A stretch of 59,370 bases of DNA from NCBI RefSeq assembly GCF_002483225.1, contig NZ_DLHL01000051.1, forward strand, positions 273,071 through 332,440. Direction: 5' to 3'. Positions 1 to 7,730 of this stretch are shown here, piece after piece. Below the pieces are notes generated by a model that saw only the letters and a program-made list of their open reading frames with translations, was not told the DNA's origin and did no database searches. The number at the start of each line of letters is the position of its first letter. The stretch's first letter is position 1. A program made the position numbers and the translations under genes. This DNA comes from Gemmatimonas sp. UBA7669 (lineage in GTDB: Bacteria; Gemmatimonadota; Gemmatimonadetes; Gemmatimonadales; Gemmatimonadaceae).

Positions 1-40
1 CTCTGCGCCTCTGCGTGAGCTGTTCAGTGCCTGTCAGCGT
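1..40. repeat. End of a dispersed intergenic repeat (CTCTGCG family)
   Basis: The first bases read ctctgcgcctctgcgtgagc followed by tgttcag. This matches the outer arm seen several times at 27310-27775 (ctctgcgtgagctgttgg and ctctgcgtgagcggttg). It lies just past the stop codon of the first minus-strand gene. It is probably one arm of a further copy whose remainder lies outside the window. Confidence 0.55.
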
Positions 41-54
41 CGCACGGGAACTGC

Positions 55-483
55 CTACTTCACGTCAACAACCTTGACGCCCGCCGTCGACGCACCGGCG
101 CTCACATAACCAATGGCGCCGGCGTTGGCCTTCACATAGGCCACCACCTCGTCATCCGAGGCCTTGGTGGGCGGCGGCACGTCCTTGCCCGAGAAGATCT
201 GCTGCTGCCAGTAGCTCTCCACCGCCGCGACGCCACGGCCAAGTACGCTCTTGGAGAACGCGGCCCGCACACTGCTGCCCTTGGCCTGATCGACCGGCTG
301 AGCGGCCGTGCCGTTGGGGAACTTCGTGGTCTGCTTGAGGAACAGCTTGGTCACCACGTCGCCCGAAAGATCGGCGGTCGAATTGGCGCTGTTCACGATA
401 ACCTTCACGTCCTGGGCCGCGGCCGGCGTGGCCACCACGAACAGGGCCAGCATCGCGAGAACGGTAAAAATCTTGCGCATCAT
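55..483 (-). CDS. Small PstS-like phosphate-type substrate-binding protein
   Basis: This is a 142-aa exported protein with a clear signal peptide (MRKIFTVLAMLALFVVATPAAAQ). The mature part has the fold signature of short PstS-like binding proteins: a VIVNS strand, an FLKQTTKFPNG segment and a VKANAGAIGYVSAG motif near the C-terminus. At about 120 mature residues it is less than half of a classical PstS, so it is a minimal one-lobe form of the type often found beside porins. It starts 10 nt after the porin stop codon with a GAGGAA ribosome site, so the two are probably co-transcribed. Phosphate as the ligand is inferred from family only. Confidence 0.75.
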   Translation of the reverse strand: MMRKIFTVLAMLALFVVATPAAAQDVKVIVNSANSTADLSGDVVTKLFLKQTTKFPNGTAAQPVDQAKGSSVRAAFSKSVLGRGVAAVESYWQQQIFSGKDVPPPTKASDDEVVAYVKANAGAIGYVSAGASTAGVKVVDVK

Positions 484-493
484 GATGGGTTCC

Positions 494-1654
494 TCAGAAG
501 CTGAAGGCGACGGAGAGCAACCCGTAATAGGTCCGCTGAGCCGGCGCGAGACGCGCCACCAGCGGCGGGGCCGTGGGCACGATCACCGACGGCACCGGCG
601 TGTCAAACTGATAGCCCTCCACGCGATGCCCCTCGAGCTTGAAGGCCACCTGCGCCGACGGCTTGTACGACACACCCAGCGCCACATCCTGGTTGAGTGG
701 CAGCGCCAGATTCGGGATGGGCGTATTGGCGAAGCGCACCATGTTGCGTCCGTCGTTGTACTCGGCCACCAGGGTGAGCTGCTCGGTGGGATTCACGCCG
801 GCCTGCACGTAGTACGACGAGAAGTCCACGAAGTTGGGCGACTTGGTCTGCTTGAACGTCGTGTATTCGGCTCGCGCAAAGGCCTTGGAGAACACCGCCT
901 CCGCCGAATACAGGAATGTCGTCGTGCGATTCGGCCGCTGCGCCTCCGGCAACGTGGCACTCGGCGTGCTCATGTAGTTGTTGGCGAACGCGCCAACGCG
1001 CACGCCATCAATGGGCGTGTTCACCCAGAGCTGACCACCCACCGTGTTCTCGTTGCGCGTGTTGACCACACTCACGCCGGTGGACGTGGGAATCTGCGCC
1101 TTGAGATCGTAGCCGCCGCCAAAAAGCGTGGCGTCGATGGACCAGTCGCTGCCAAGATCAAAGGGCTTGCGCAGTACCACGCCGTCCACGAACTCGAGTG
1201 TCTCACCGTACACCGCATTGCCCACGCGGAAGAGCGGAAGCAGCGTGCCGATGTAGCGGATCTCGTTGAAAATGCCGCGCGGCAAGGGGTTGCGACCGGC
1301 CTTGAGCGAGAGTCCGTTGTCGAAGCGATGCTCGTAGAAGGCCCACACCGGTTCGACATCGGGCGTGACGGCGTTGAGCGGGCTGCTGCCGATTTTGCGG
1401 TGCAGCAACTGCGTCACCACGCGATCCTTGTCAGAAATCTTGTAGCCGAACTGCAGCGCCAGAATCTGATAGTCCGACGTGCCGTCTTTCGTAATGCCCG
1501 TGACGGGCAGTCGATCGGACTTGCCGTAGGCAATCGTCGCCGATCCGTGAATGCTGAGGCGATCGTCCTGCTGCGCCTGGGCGGAGGCCGACACCGTCAT
1601 GCCGGCGAGGAATACCATGGCCGCCGTGCGGCCGTGCTTCAATTGCGTGAACAT
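494..1654 (-). CDS. Outer-membrane beta-barrel protein (porin-like)
   Basis: This is a 386-aa protein with a signal peptide ending near ASAQAQQ. Its sequence alternates polar and hydrophobic residues as a barrel does, for example residues 35-60 (LSIHGSATIAYGKSD) and many AEYNDGRN- or RAEYTTF-type strands. It ends in VAFSF; a C-terminal Phe is the usual BAM recognition signal. No TonB plug is visible. It is first in a probable two-gene unit with the PstS-like protein, which suggests a solute or phosphate uptake role. A phosphate-selective porin fits the neighbourhood, but specificity cannot be read from the sequence. Confidence 0.75.
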   Translation of the reverse strand: MFTQLKHGRTAAMVFLAGMTVSASAQAQQDDRLSIHGSATIAYGKSDRLPVTGITKDGTSDYQILALQFGYKISDKDRVVTQLLHRKIGSSPLNAVTPDVEPVWAFYEHRFDNGLSLKAGRNPLPRGIFNEIRYIGTLLPLFRVGNAVYGETLEFVDGVVLRKPFDLGSDWSIDATLFGGGYDLKAQIPTSTGVSVVNTRNENTVGGQLWVNTPIDGVRVGAFANNYMSTPSATLPEAQRPNRTTTFLYSAEAVFSKAFARAEYTTFKQTKSPNFVDFSSYYVQAGVNPTEQLTLVAEYNDGRNMVRFANTPIPNLALPLNQDVALGVSYKPSAQVAFKLEGHRVEGYQFDTPVPSVIVPTAPPLVARLAPAQRTYYGLLSVAFSF

Positions 1655-1703
1655 GCTGGGGAGTTATCGGATGAATCAGTCGGAATAGCGTCGTTCCACT
1701 GTG

Positions 1704-1741
1704 ACGATGGGCGGTGCATCGCTTGATGCACCGCCCATCGT
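1704..1741 (-). terminator. Perfect 17-bp hairpin downstream of the chemoreceptor
   Basis: Arms acgatgggcggtgcatc (1704-1720) and their exact complement (1725-1741) are separated by gctt. It lies 20 nt past the stop codon of the chemoreceptor and upstream of the porin start. No T-run follows on either side, so it is an untypical terminator, a Rho-assisted pause or an mRNA 3' end stabiliser. Confidence 0.6.
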
Positions 1742-1760
1742 TCACATCACCGGCGTCGGA

Positions 1761-3926
1761 TCAGAACGATTCGAGAATGTCGTCGGAGTCCCCGTCCTCA
1801 TCGAACGGGATGAGTGCCGCGGCACTCACCGGGAAGACATCGTCGGACTTCTCAGCGGCGGCCTGACCACCGCGGACCGGGGCAGCGCTGCGCGCCGGAG
1901 CCGGCTTGCCCACACCGCGCTTGGCGGCACGGGAGTTTGCAGGGGCCGTGGCCGCCCGACGCGCCGCCGACGTGACCGCCGGAGCGGCCGCGCTGTGGCT
2001 GATCGGGCGACCACGGTCACCCAGGTCGAACTGCGCGGCCAGCTCCTGCATTTCCGCCGACTGCGCCGACAGCTCGGCCGCGGCACTCGCCGATTCCTCG
2101 GCGTTGGCGGCGGTGCGCTGCGTGAGCCCACTGATCTGCGACATTGCGGTCGTGACCTCGGCGAGCTCCTTCTCCTGCTCCACCGCGCCTTCGGCGATGT
2201 TGTTCATGATCGTCGTGGCGCGCTGCACGCCGGTGCGGATCTCTTCGAGACGACGCTTCACGCTCTCGTTGAGCTGCACACCGGTCTCGGCCTTCGCCAC
2301 CGACTCCTCGATGAGCGTCGCCGTGTTGCGCGAGGCTTCCGAGGCGCGGATGGCCAGGCTGCGCACTTCATCAGCCACCACCGCGAAGCCCTTGCCTGCA
2401 TCACCAGCGCGGGCCGCTTCCACGGCCGCGTTGAGGGCCAGCAGGTTCGTCTGGAAGGCAATCTCGTCGATCGTCTTCACGATCTTCGCCGTCGCGTCGG
2501 CCGACTTCTTGATCTCGGCCACCGCATCGGCCAGCGCCGTCATGCGCTCCACACCCTGCTCGGTCGTCTGCGTGGCCTTGTCCATCGCCGCACGGGCTTC
2601 GGCAGCGTCAGCCGCGTTGGCCTTCGTGCGCTCGTCCACCACCTTGATGCGGTTCGACACCTGGTCGATGGCACCAGCCTGATCGGCGGCACCACTCGCC
2701 AGCTCCTGGCTGCCGTCGCCGATCTCGCGCGCCGCCGAGTTCACCTGGCTGATGGCCTGCGTCAGCGACGCGAACACCTCGCTGATGTTCTCGAGGGCCA
2801 TGTTGAGCGACTCCTTGATGGCGGCGTGTTCGCCGACATAGTTGCCACGAACACGGGCCGAGAGGTCACGCGCGGCCACGCGGGCCAGCACGTCCTTGGC
2901 TTCGGTGATCGGCTCGATGACCGAGTCGAGCGTGGAGTTCGTGCCCGACACCAGCTCGGCGTAGGCGCCGCGGAAGTTGTCCGGATTGCCACGCTTGGAG
3001 AGGTCACCATGCTTGGCCGCGTCGATCACGCTGTTGATCTCACCCACCACGCCCTGCAGCGTGTCGGTGGCGCCATTGATGCTGCGCGAGAGCACGTCGT
3101 GCTCGCTGCGCACTTCCACCTTGGCGCTCAGGTCACCCGTCGCGAGGCGATCGGCCGCACGCGCCACCCCACCGATGTAGGAGAGCATGCCGCGGAAGGC
3201 CTCGGCCAGCTCGCCGATTTCGTCCTTCGACTGCAGGTCCACCTGCAAATCGATCTTGCCGCGAGCAATGTCACGGCCGGCATCGGACAGCGTGCGCATG
3301 GCGCCGATGATGCTGGTCAGCGTGCCCCAGGCCAGCACGCCGAGCGCCGCCAGCGCCACCACCAGCACGGCCGTGGTGACGTAGAACTGCGTGCTCTGCA
3401 GCTTGCCCGCCGAGGCGAAGGCCGTGGTGATGGCCGTATCCGACTGGGCAATCTGCGTGGAGATTTCGCCAGACAGTGTGGCGTACTTCTCCTTCACCTG
3501 CGTCATGCCGCCCATCAGGTCTTCCATCGAGCCCGTGATCATGCCGGTGCTCGATGCCTTGGCCGTCTCGGCATAGCCGACAAAGTCCGCGCCGATCTTG
3601 GCGATGGTGGCCGAGTCGGTGGTGGCGTTCGCCGCCAGCGAATCGTTCACCGCCTTGAACTCGGCAATGAGCGCGTCGGCCGCCGTGATGGCCGCCGTAT
3701 CGCTGGCACCCACGGCATCACGCAGCGCGCGCTGGTAGGTCTCGAGCGTCGCGAGCTGCTTGCGGCTCTGTTCCAACGCCGGGGAATAGCCCGTGCGAAT
3801 GGTGGTCAATTCGGATTGAGCCCGCCGACCGAGAACCAGAGTGGTGCCCAGCGTCACGAGGAAGCCGAGCGCGGCCACGACGGGGAGGGCCAGGATCTTG
3901 GCCTTCAAGGTAAGTGATCGAAACAT
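1761..3926 (-). CDS. Methyl-accepting chemotaxis protein with two HAMP-like repeats
   Basis: This is a 721-aa chemoreceptor. I start it at MFRSLTLKAKIL, because the upstream in-frame residues look non-coding. Transmembrane segments are near residues 8-32 and 180-205, with a periplasmic helical domain of about 150 residues between them. HAMP (GRDIARGKIDLQVDLQSKDEIGELAEAF) and a second HAMP-like repeat (ADRLATGDLSAKVEV) follow. The signalling tip reads EIAFQTNLLALNAAVEAARAG, then FAVVADEVRSLA, as in canonical receptors. The C-terminal roughly 60 residues are an A/P/R-rich linker followed by an acidic end (DEDGDSDDILESF). This could serve as a tether or adaptation-enzyme docking tail, although it is not the classical NWETF pentapeptide. 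It is monocistronic, with a hairpin downstream. Confidence 0.93.
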   Translation of the reverse strand: MFRSLTLKAKILALPVVAALGFLVTLGTTLVLGRRAQSELTTIRTGYSPALEQSRKQLATLETYQRALRDAVGASDTAAITAADALIAEFKAVNDSLAANATTDSATIAKIGADFVGYAETAKASSTGMITGSMEDLMGGMTQVKEKYATLSGEISTQIAQSDTAITTAFASAGKLQSTQFYVTTAVLVVALAALGVLAWGTLTSIIGAMRTLSDAGRDIARGKIDLQVDLQSKDEIGELAEAFRGMLSYIGGVARAADRLATGDLSAKVEVRSEHDVLSRSINGATDTLQGVVGEINSVIDAAKHGDLSKRGNPDNFRGAYAELVSGTNSTLDSVIEPITEAKDVLARVAARDLSARVRGNYVGEHAAIKESLNMALENISEVFASLTQAISQVNSAAREIGDGSQELASGAADQAGAIDQVSNRIKVVDERTKANAADAAEARAAMDKATQTTEQGVERMTALADAVAEIKKSADATAKIVKTIDEIAFQTNLLALNAAVEAARAGDAGKGFAVVADEVRSLAIRASEASRNTATLIEESVAKAETGVQLNESVKRRLEEIRTGVQRATTIMNNIAEGAVEQEKELAEVTTAMSQISGLTQRTAANAEESASAAAELSAQSAEMQELAAQFDLGDRGRPISHSAAAPAVTSAARRAATAPANSRAAKRGVGKPAPARSAAPVRGGQAAAEKSDDVFPVSAAALIPFDEDGDSDDILESF

Positions 3927-4110
3927 GTGGGGTGAGTGCGAAGATCGGATTGCCAAGGTGCGGACGAAGGTCCACACACGCCTCGCTGTCGGGTATCGGA
4001 CCGGGCGCCAATGCACTTGAGCGTCAATCACCAATCGAGGGTCAGAGTGTCACACTGCCGGCACAGTCGTCACCGCTGTGCGGGTCCGAGGTCAACAATG
4101 TGACGGTACA

Positions 4111-4163
4111 AAACACCGAACCCCCGGCGTCGGTCAGATCGACCGGGCCGGGGGTTCGGATCA
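4111..4163 (-). terminator. Intrinsic terminator of rho
   Basis: A 13-bp perfect stem pairs ccgaacccccggc (4116-4128) with its complement (4147-4159) around an 18-nt loop. Read on the minus strand it is followed by TGTTTTG. It begins about 18 nt after the Rho stop codon. It is notable that the gene for the Rho terminator ends in a Rho-independent terminator. Confidence 0.85.
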
Positions 4164-4176
4164 AACAGGGATGGGC

Positions 4177-6147
4177 TCAGAGCCCGTCGAGCAGCGAATC
4201 GTTGTTGCTGGTGGCGGCAATGCGCTTGATGAGCCACTCCATGCCGGCCTGCGGTGGCAACTGATGCAGGCCGCGCCGCAACAGATGCACCTTATCCAAC
4301 TGGTCGGGACGATAGAGCTTCTCCTCGCGCCGCGTGCCACTGGTGGCGATGTCGAAGGCGGGGAAGATGCGGCGGTCGGCCAGCGAGCGATCCAGCTTGA
4401 TTTCGCAGTTGCCGGTGCCCTTGAACTCTTCGAAGATCACGTCGTCCATGCGCGAGCCGGTTTCCACCAGCGCCGTGGCGATGATGGTGAGCGAGCCGCC
4501 ACCGTGCTGCGGCGCAATCATGCGCGCCGAGCCGAAGAAGGCCTTGGGCTTCTGCATGGCGGTGGCATCGAGGCCACCCGACATCGTGCGACCCGTCCCG
4601 CGATCGACGGTGTTGTGCGCACGCGCCAGACGCGTGATGGAGTCGAGCACGATGACAACATCCTTGCCGAGCTCTACGAGGCGACGCGCACGCTCGAGTG
4701 TCATCTCGGCCACTTCCACGTGCCGCTTGGGCGGCATGTCGAAGCTCGAGGCCACCACTTCGCCGTAGCCCCAGGTGATCATCTCGCTCACTTCTTCCGG
4801 GCGCTCATCCACCAGCAGCACAAACAGGACGGCCTGCGGATGATTGACGGCGACGCCTTCAACGATGGCCTGGAGCAGCGTCGTCTTGCCGGCGCGTGCC
4901 GGCGCCACGATGAGTGCACGCTGCCCATAACCAATGGGGGCGATGAGATCGATGGCGCGACGCGTGAGCTCAGGACCGGTCTTGGCCGGACGACCCGTCT
5001 CCAGCGTGAGCTTGCGGTCGGGATAACTGGCAATGAGGGTGTTGAAGTCGGGGCGCTTCTCGAGCACCACCGGTGACCCCTCGTTGAGCTGCTGCACTTC
5101 GACGACGCTGTAACGCCCGCGATGATCGCGGCCGTAGGTCACGTCGAGCTTGTCGCCGCGACGCAACTGATGCAGACGCACCAGTGCCGGCGGTACAAAC
5201 GGATCGGTGGGCTCGGGCAGGTAGCTGTTCTCCGCGCGACGCAGGAAGCCACCATCACGCGAGGGGTCGAACCAGCCGGACATGGTGCCTTCGACCGCCA
5301 CGGCGGCCGATGGGACCCGCTCAATCCCGCCATCAGGCGTCGGGACCGCGGCGCCGGGTGCACCGCCCTCACGCCGGAAGCGGTTGCGACCGCGACGGCC
5401 GTTGCGCCGGAAGCCACGATCGTTGTTGTCAAAGCGCTCGGGACGATCCCCACCCTCAGGCGCGGGACGTTCCGCGGCCACCGGACGCTCGGGACGCTCG
5501 GCGCGCTCCGGGCGATCGAAGCGCTCGTTGCGCCCCCGATTGCGGCCACGGCGACGGCCACCGCGCTCGCGACGGTCATTGAACGTGCGGTCGCCACGGT
5601 TGTCAGGACGGTCGTTCCGCTCGGCGGGCGGATCCACGCGATCGAAGGCGCGATCGTAGCGATTGCCGCCTTCGAGCTGATCACGCGAAATGCGCTCGGC
5701 CGGGTCCCAGATGGGCGCGGGAATGGGCTCAGGGCGCGGTTCGGGACGTGGTTCGAACGCGCGCTCAAAGCGGGGATCCAGAGGGCGTTCGGGTCGCTCG
5801 GGGCGCTCGGTGCGAGTCTCAACGCGCGGTTCGGGGCGCGGCTCATGGCTAGGCTCAGCGCGCGGCTCAGCGCGAGGCGCCGGTGCGGCGGCCGGCGGAC
5901 TGGCGGACTCGCTGGCTTCGGCCTTGGGTCGTCGTGTTTGTCGTGGACGACGCGGGCGCTCGCCGTCGGTCTCGGCAGAGGCCGCGGGCGCAGGAGGTGG
6001 AGTCGGGGTCGCGCCGGTCTCGTCGGACTTGGCGGCGCGCTTGCGAGGAGCCCGCTTCACGGGCGCATCGAGGTATGGATTGTCGTCCCCGGCGGGTTCC
6101 GGGGCGGGCCGCGTACGAGGGCGGCGAGTCGGCTTCGGTTCGGTCAT
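4177..6147 (-). CDS. rho: Transcription termination factor Rho with a long disordered N-terminus
   Basis: Rho is a hexameric RNA-dependent ATPase that ends transcription. The catalytic part (residues about 285-656) is classical. It has an RNA-binding OB fold with DGGFLRR near 300, a Walker A PARAGKTTLL with Lys near 421, the LLVDERPEEV Walker B region, DSITRLARA, the secondary-site Q/R-loop region GGLDATAMQKPKAFFG, and EEFKGTGN. The first roughly 280 residues are low-complexity: K/R/P-rich, then E/R/P repeats, then RNRGRNERFDRPERAERPERP. E. coli Rho has 419 residues in all. I start at MTEPKPTRRPRT; a start 15 codons upstream is possible. Such extensions are known in Rho of several phyla and add RNA binding or condensate formation. 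Confidence 0.96.
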   Translation of the reverse strand: MTEPKPTRRPRTRPAPEPAGDDNPYLDAPVKRAPRKRAAKSDETGATPTPPPAPAASAETDGERPRRPRQTRRPKAEASESASPPAAAPAPRAEPRAEPSHEPRPEPRVETRTERPERPERPLDPRFERAFEPRPEPRPEPIPAPIWDPAERISRDQLEGGNRYDRAFDRVDPPAERNDRPDNRGDRTFNDRRERGGRRRGRNRGRNERFDRPERAERPERPVAAERPAPEGGDRPERFDNNDRGFRRNGRRGRNRFRREGGAPGAAVPTPDGGIERVPSAAVAVEGTMSGWFDPSRDGGFLRRAENSYLPEPTDPFVPPALVRLHQLRRGDKLDVTYGRDHRGRYSVVEVQQLNEGSPVVLEKRPDFNTLIASYPDRKLTLETGRPAKTGPELTRRAIDLIAPIGYGQRALIVAPARAGKTTLLQAIVEGVAVNHPQAVLFVLLVDERPEEVSEMITWGYGEVVASSFDMPPKRHVEVAEMTLERARRLVELGKDVVIVLDSITRLARAHNTVDRGTGRTMSGGLDATAMQKPKAFFGSARMIAPQHGGGSLTIIATALVETGSRMDDVIFEEFKGTGNCEIKLDRSLADRRIFPAFDIATSGTRREEKLYRPDQLDKVHLLRRGLHQLPPQAGMEWLIKRIAATSNNDSLLDGL

Positions 6148-6614
6148 TCGACTACTGCGAGTGGGACAAACGGCGTGCGACCGATCGGACACACGCTCGG
6201 CGTCAAGCTGCGCCGTGCGGCACGAAGGTGCGGCACGACCCGGCCTGTGGCCACGGGACGCTGGGACCGGGACGGCCCAGGGAGGCGCGAACGCGCAAAA
6301 TGCTCTTGTGCGGGTACTCGGGGGACGGAAAGGATGACCGTCTCACTGCCGGCGACGCGTCTGCGCGTTGCCGGTACCGCTGGGGGGAACACACGGAGGG
6401 CAATCCTCCGGTCGCTCGATGGGCCGCGTTGGGCTCTGCCAGGGCGCGCGCCAAAGGGGGCGCCGCAGCGATACATCCACCGTCGAGGTGCAGTGAGTAT
6501 TGCGCCGCCCGACGCTTCGCGCAACCCTCGACTTCTACCCCGCCGGTACCGAAAAGGTTTCACTGGTCGGGAATTCCCGTCGCTTTCCGCCCCGGACCTT
6601 CTAGCTTTGTGGGC
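6148..6614. other. 467-nt gap between divergent rho and TPR-like gene
   Basis: This must hold the promoters of both flanking genes. A long leader for rho would fit the autoregulation known for rho in other bacteria. I see no strong -35/-10 pair, attenuator or small gene with a convincing ribosome site. A TTCTAGCTTTG stretch at 6599-6609 sits directly before the start codon of the downstream plus-strand gene and could be a -10 element of a nearly leaderless transcript. Confidence 0.4.
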
Positions 6615-7208
6615 ATGATCGCACCCCTGCTCGACCTCCCGGCCGCTCTGGCCGAGGCCGTGGGCGCCTACGAGGCCTCCGGCAATGTCGGCGCCCTGAT
6701 GGAGCGCCTGCACCACCTGCGCGACGGCGCCATGCCCGACGCCATCGTGTCGGCGGCAGAAGTCTGGCTGCACATGCCGGAAGTCACCGGGCCCCTCTAC
6801 GAAAAGGTGGTCGCGGAACAGCCCACCAACACCCGGGCGCTCGTCATTCTGGCCAACGCCTACTGGCTCTCGGGACGCGGGCCCGATGTCGTGGGGGAGC
6901 TGGCCAATCGCGCCCTCGCGCTCGACCCGGAGAACCGCGCCGCCTGGCATCTCTGGGCGCTCACCGAAGCCAATCAGCGCGACCGCACGGTACGCTGGCT
7001 GCAGGTCACGCAGCGCTTTTCAGACGACCTGCTGGCCAAGGCGGCCCTGGCCGACAATGCGGCCTCGCTGGCCGCCGCCGAGCATGACAAGGAAGCGCTC
7101 GCGCTGGCCATCGCCACCTACGAAGACCTCTGGAATCACTCGCCCACCGCACAGCAGCGCGCAGCGCTCGAAACGGCCCTGGCGACACTCCGCAAGTATG
7201 AGTTCTGA
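6615..7208 (+). CDS. TPR-like helical repeat protein
   Basis: This is a 197-aa all-helical protein without signal peptide. The stretch EQPTNTRALVILANAYWLSGR, then ANRALALDPENRAAWHLWALTEA, reads as tetratricopeptide units with the typical pattern of small and hydrophobic positions and the ALxLDPxN turn. Residues about 110-190 form further helix pairs with degenerate repeats. Proteins of this kind are scaffolds, and a partner cannot be named. I start at ATG 6615 because the longer frame upstream overlaps rho antisense and shows R/P-rich shadow sequence. Confidence 0.75.
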   Translation: MIAPLLDLPAALAEAVGAYEASGNVGALMERLHHLRDGAMPDAIVSAAEVWLHMPEVTGPLYEKVVAEQPTNTRALVILANAYWLSGRGPDVVGELANRALALDPENRAAWHLWALTEANQRDRTVRWLQVTQRFSDDLLAKAALADNAASLAAAEHDKEALALAIATYEDLWNHSPTAQQRAALETALATLRKYEF

Positions 7209-7253
7209 CCCGCGTCGACGCATCGCCTTACCACCGACTCACCGCACTGCAGC

Positions 7254-7667
7254 ATGAGCGACACCCTCAGCGGCGGCCCGCCGCACGATCACGCCACACC
7301 GGGCGAAAGCGCGGCCCTCGCCGAATTCCGGCAGTTCCGCGAGCGCATGAACACGCGCATCCTTGGCGAAAACAACCTCGTCATCAATCGCTTCTTCAAC
7401 CTCGATGGTCGCGCATACGAAGGCGGCGCACTCGACGTGAAGACGAAGGAGCTGCTGGGACTCGTTGCCTCCCTCGTGCTGCGCTGTGACGACTGCATCA
7501 CCTACCACATCGTGCGCTGCGCTGAAGAAGGCGTGACACGCGATGAGGTCTTCGAAACCATGAGCATCGGCCTCATCGTTGGCGGCAGTATCGTCATTCC
7601 GCATCTGCGCCGAGCGGTCGACCGCTGGGACGACTGCGAACGCATGCGCAGTGCGCCGAGCGCCTGA
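7254..7667 (+). CDS. Carboxymuconolactone decarboxylase / AhpD-like protein
   Basis: This 137-aa protein has the CMD helical core, including DVKTKELLGLVASLVLRCDDCITYHIVRCAEEG. The CxxC pair (CDDC) followed three residues later by His is the redox motif of AhpD-type alkylhydroperoxidases. It is followed by a GVTRDEVFETMSIGLIVGGSIVIPHLRRA helix. A peroxide-reducing or thiol-oxidoreductase role is likely; decarboxylation is unlikely because of the CxxC. It lies 45 nt after the TPR-like gene and may be co-transcribed with it. Confidence 0.88.
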   Translation: MSDTLSGGPPHDHATPGESAALAEFRQFRERMNTRILGENNLVINRFFNLDGRAYEGGALDVKTKELLGLVASLVLRCDDCITYHIVRCAEEGVTRDEVFETMSIGLIVGGSIVIPHLRRAVDRWDDCERMRSAPSA

Positions 7668-7722
7668 ACGCCAATTGGCTGAATGCCAAGGGGCTGCAGG
7701 CCCATTGGTTGAATGCCAGGCA
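7664..7722. repeat. Short 30-bp-period imperfect tandem repeat
   Basis: The words ctgaacgccaattgg, ctgaatgccaag...cccattgg and ttgaatgccagg recur with a period of 30 bp between two convergent genes. It overlaps the end of the AhpD-like gene and the 3' side of the deacetylase gene. The role is unknown; it may be a relic of a duplicated gene end. Confidence 0.4.
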
Positions 7723-7730
7723 CCTGCCGG

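Noticed and set aside
308..1726. Long plus-strand open frame over the porin and the PstS-like gene
   Set aside because: It is antisense, R/H/G-rich in an obviously shadow-like way, and the minus-strand genes have clear signal peptides and folds.
1701..3917. 738-codon plus-strand frame over the chemoreceptor
   Set aside because: It is the antisense of a gene with unambiguous MCP motifs; its translation is low-complexity Arg/His/Gly.
5122..6618. Plus-strand frames opposite the Rho N-terminus
   Set aside because: Repetitive R/A/G translation follows from the repetitive Rho extension, with no ribosome site.
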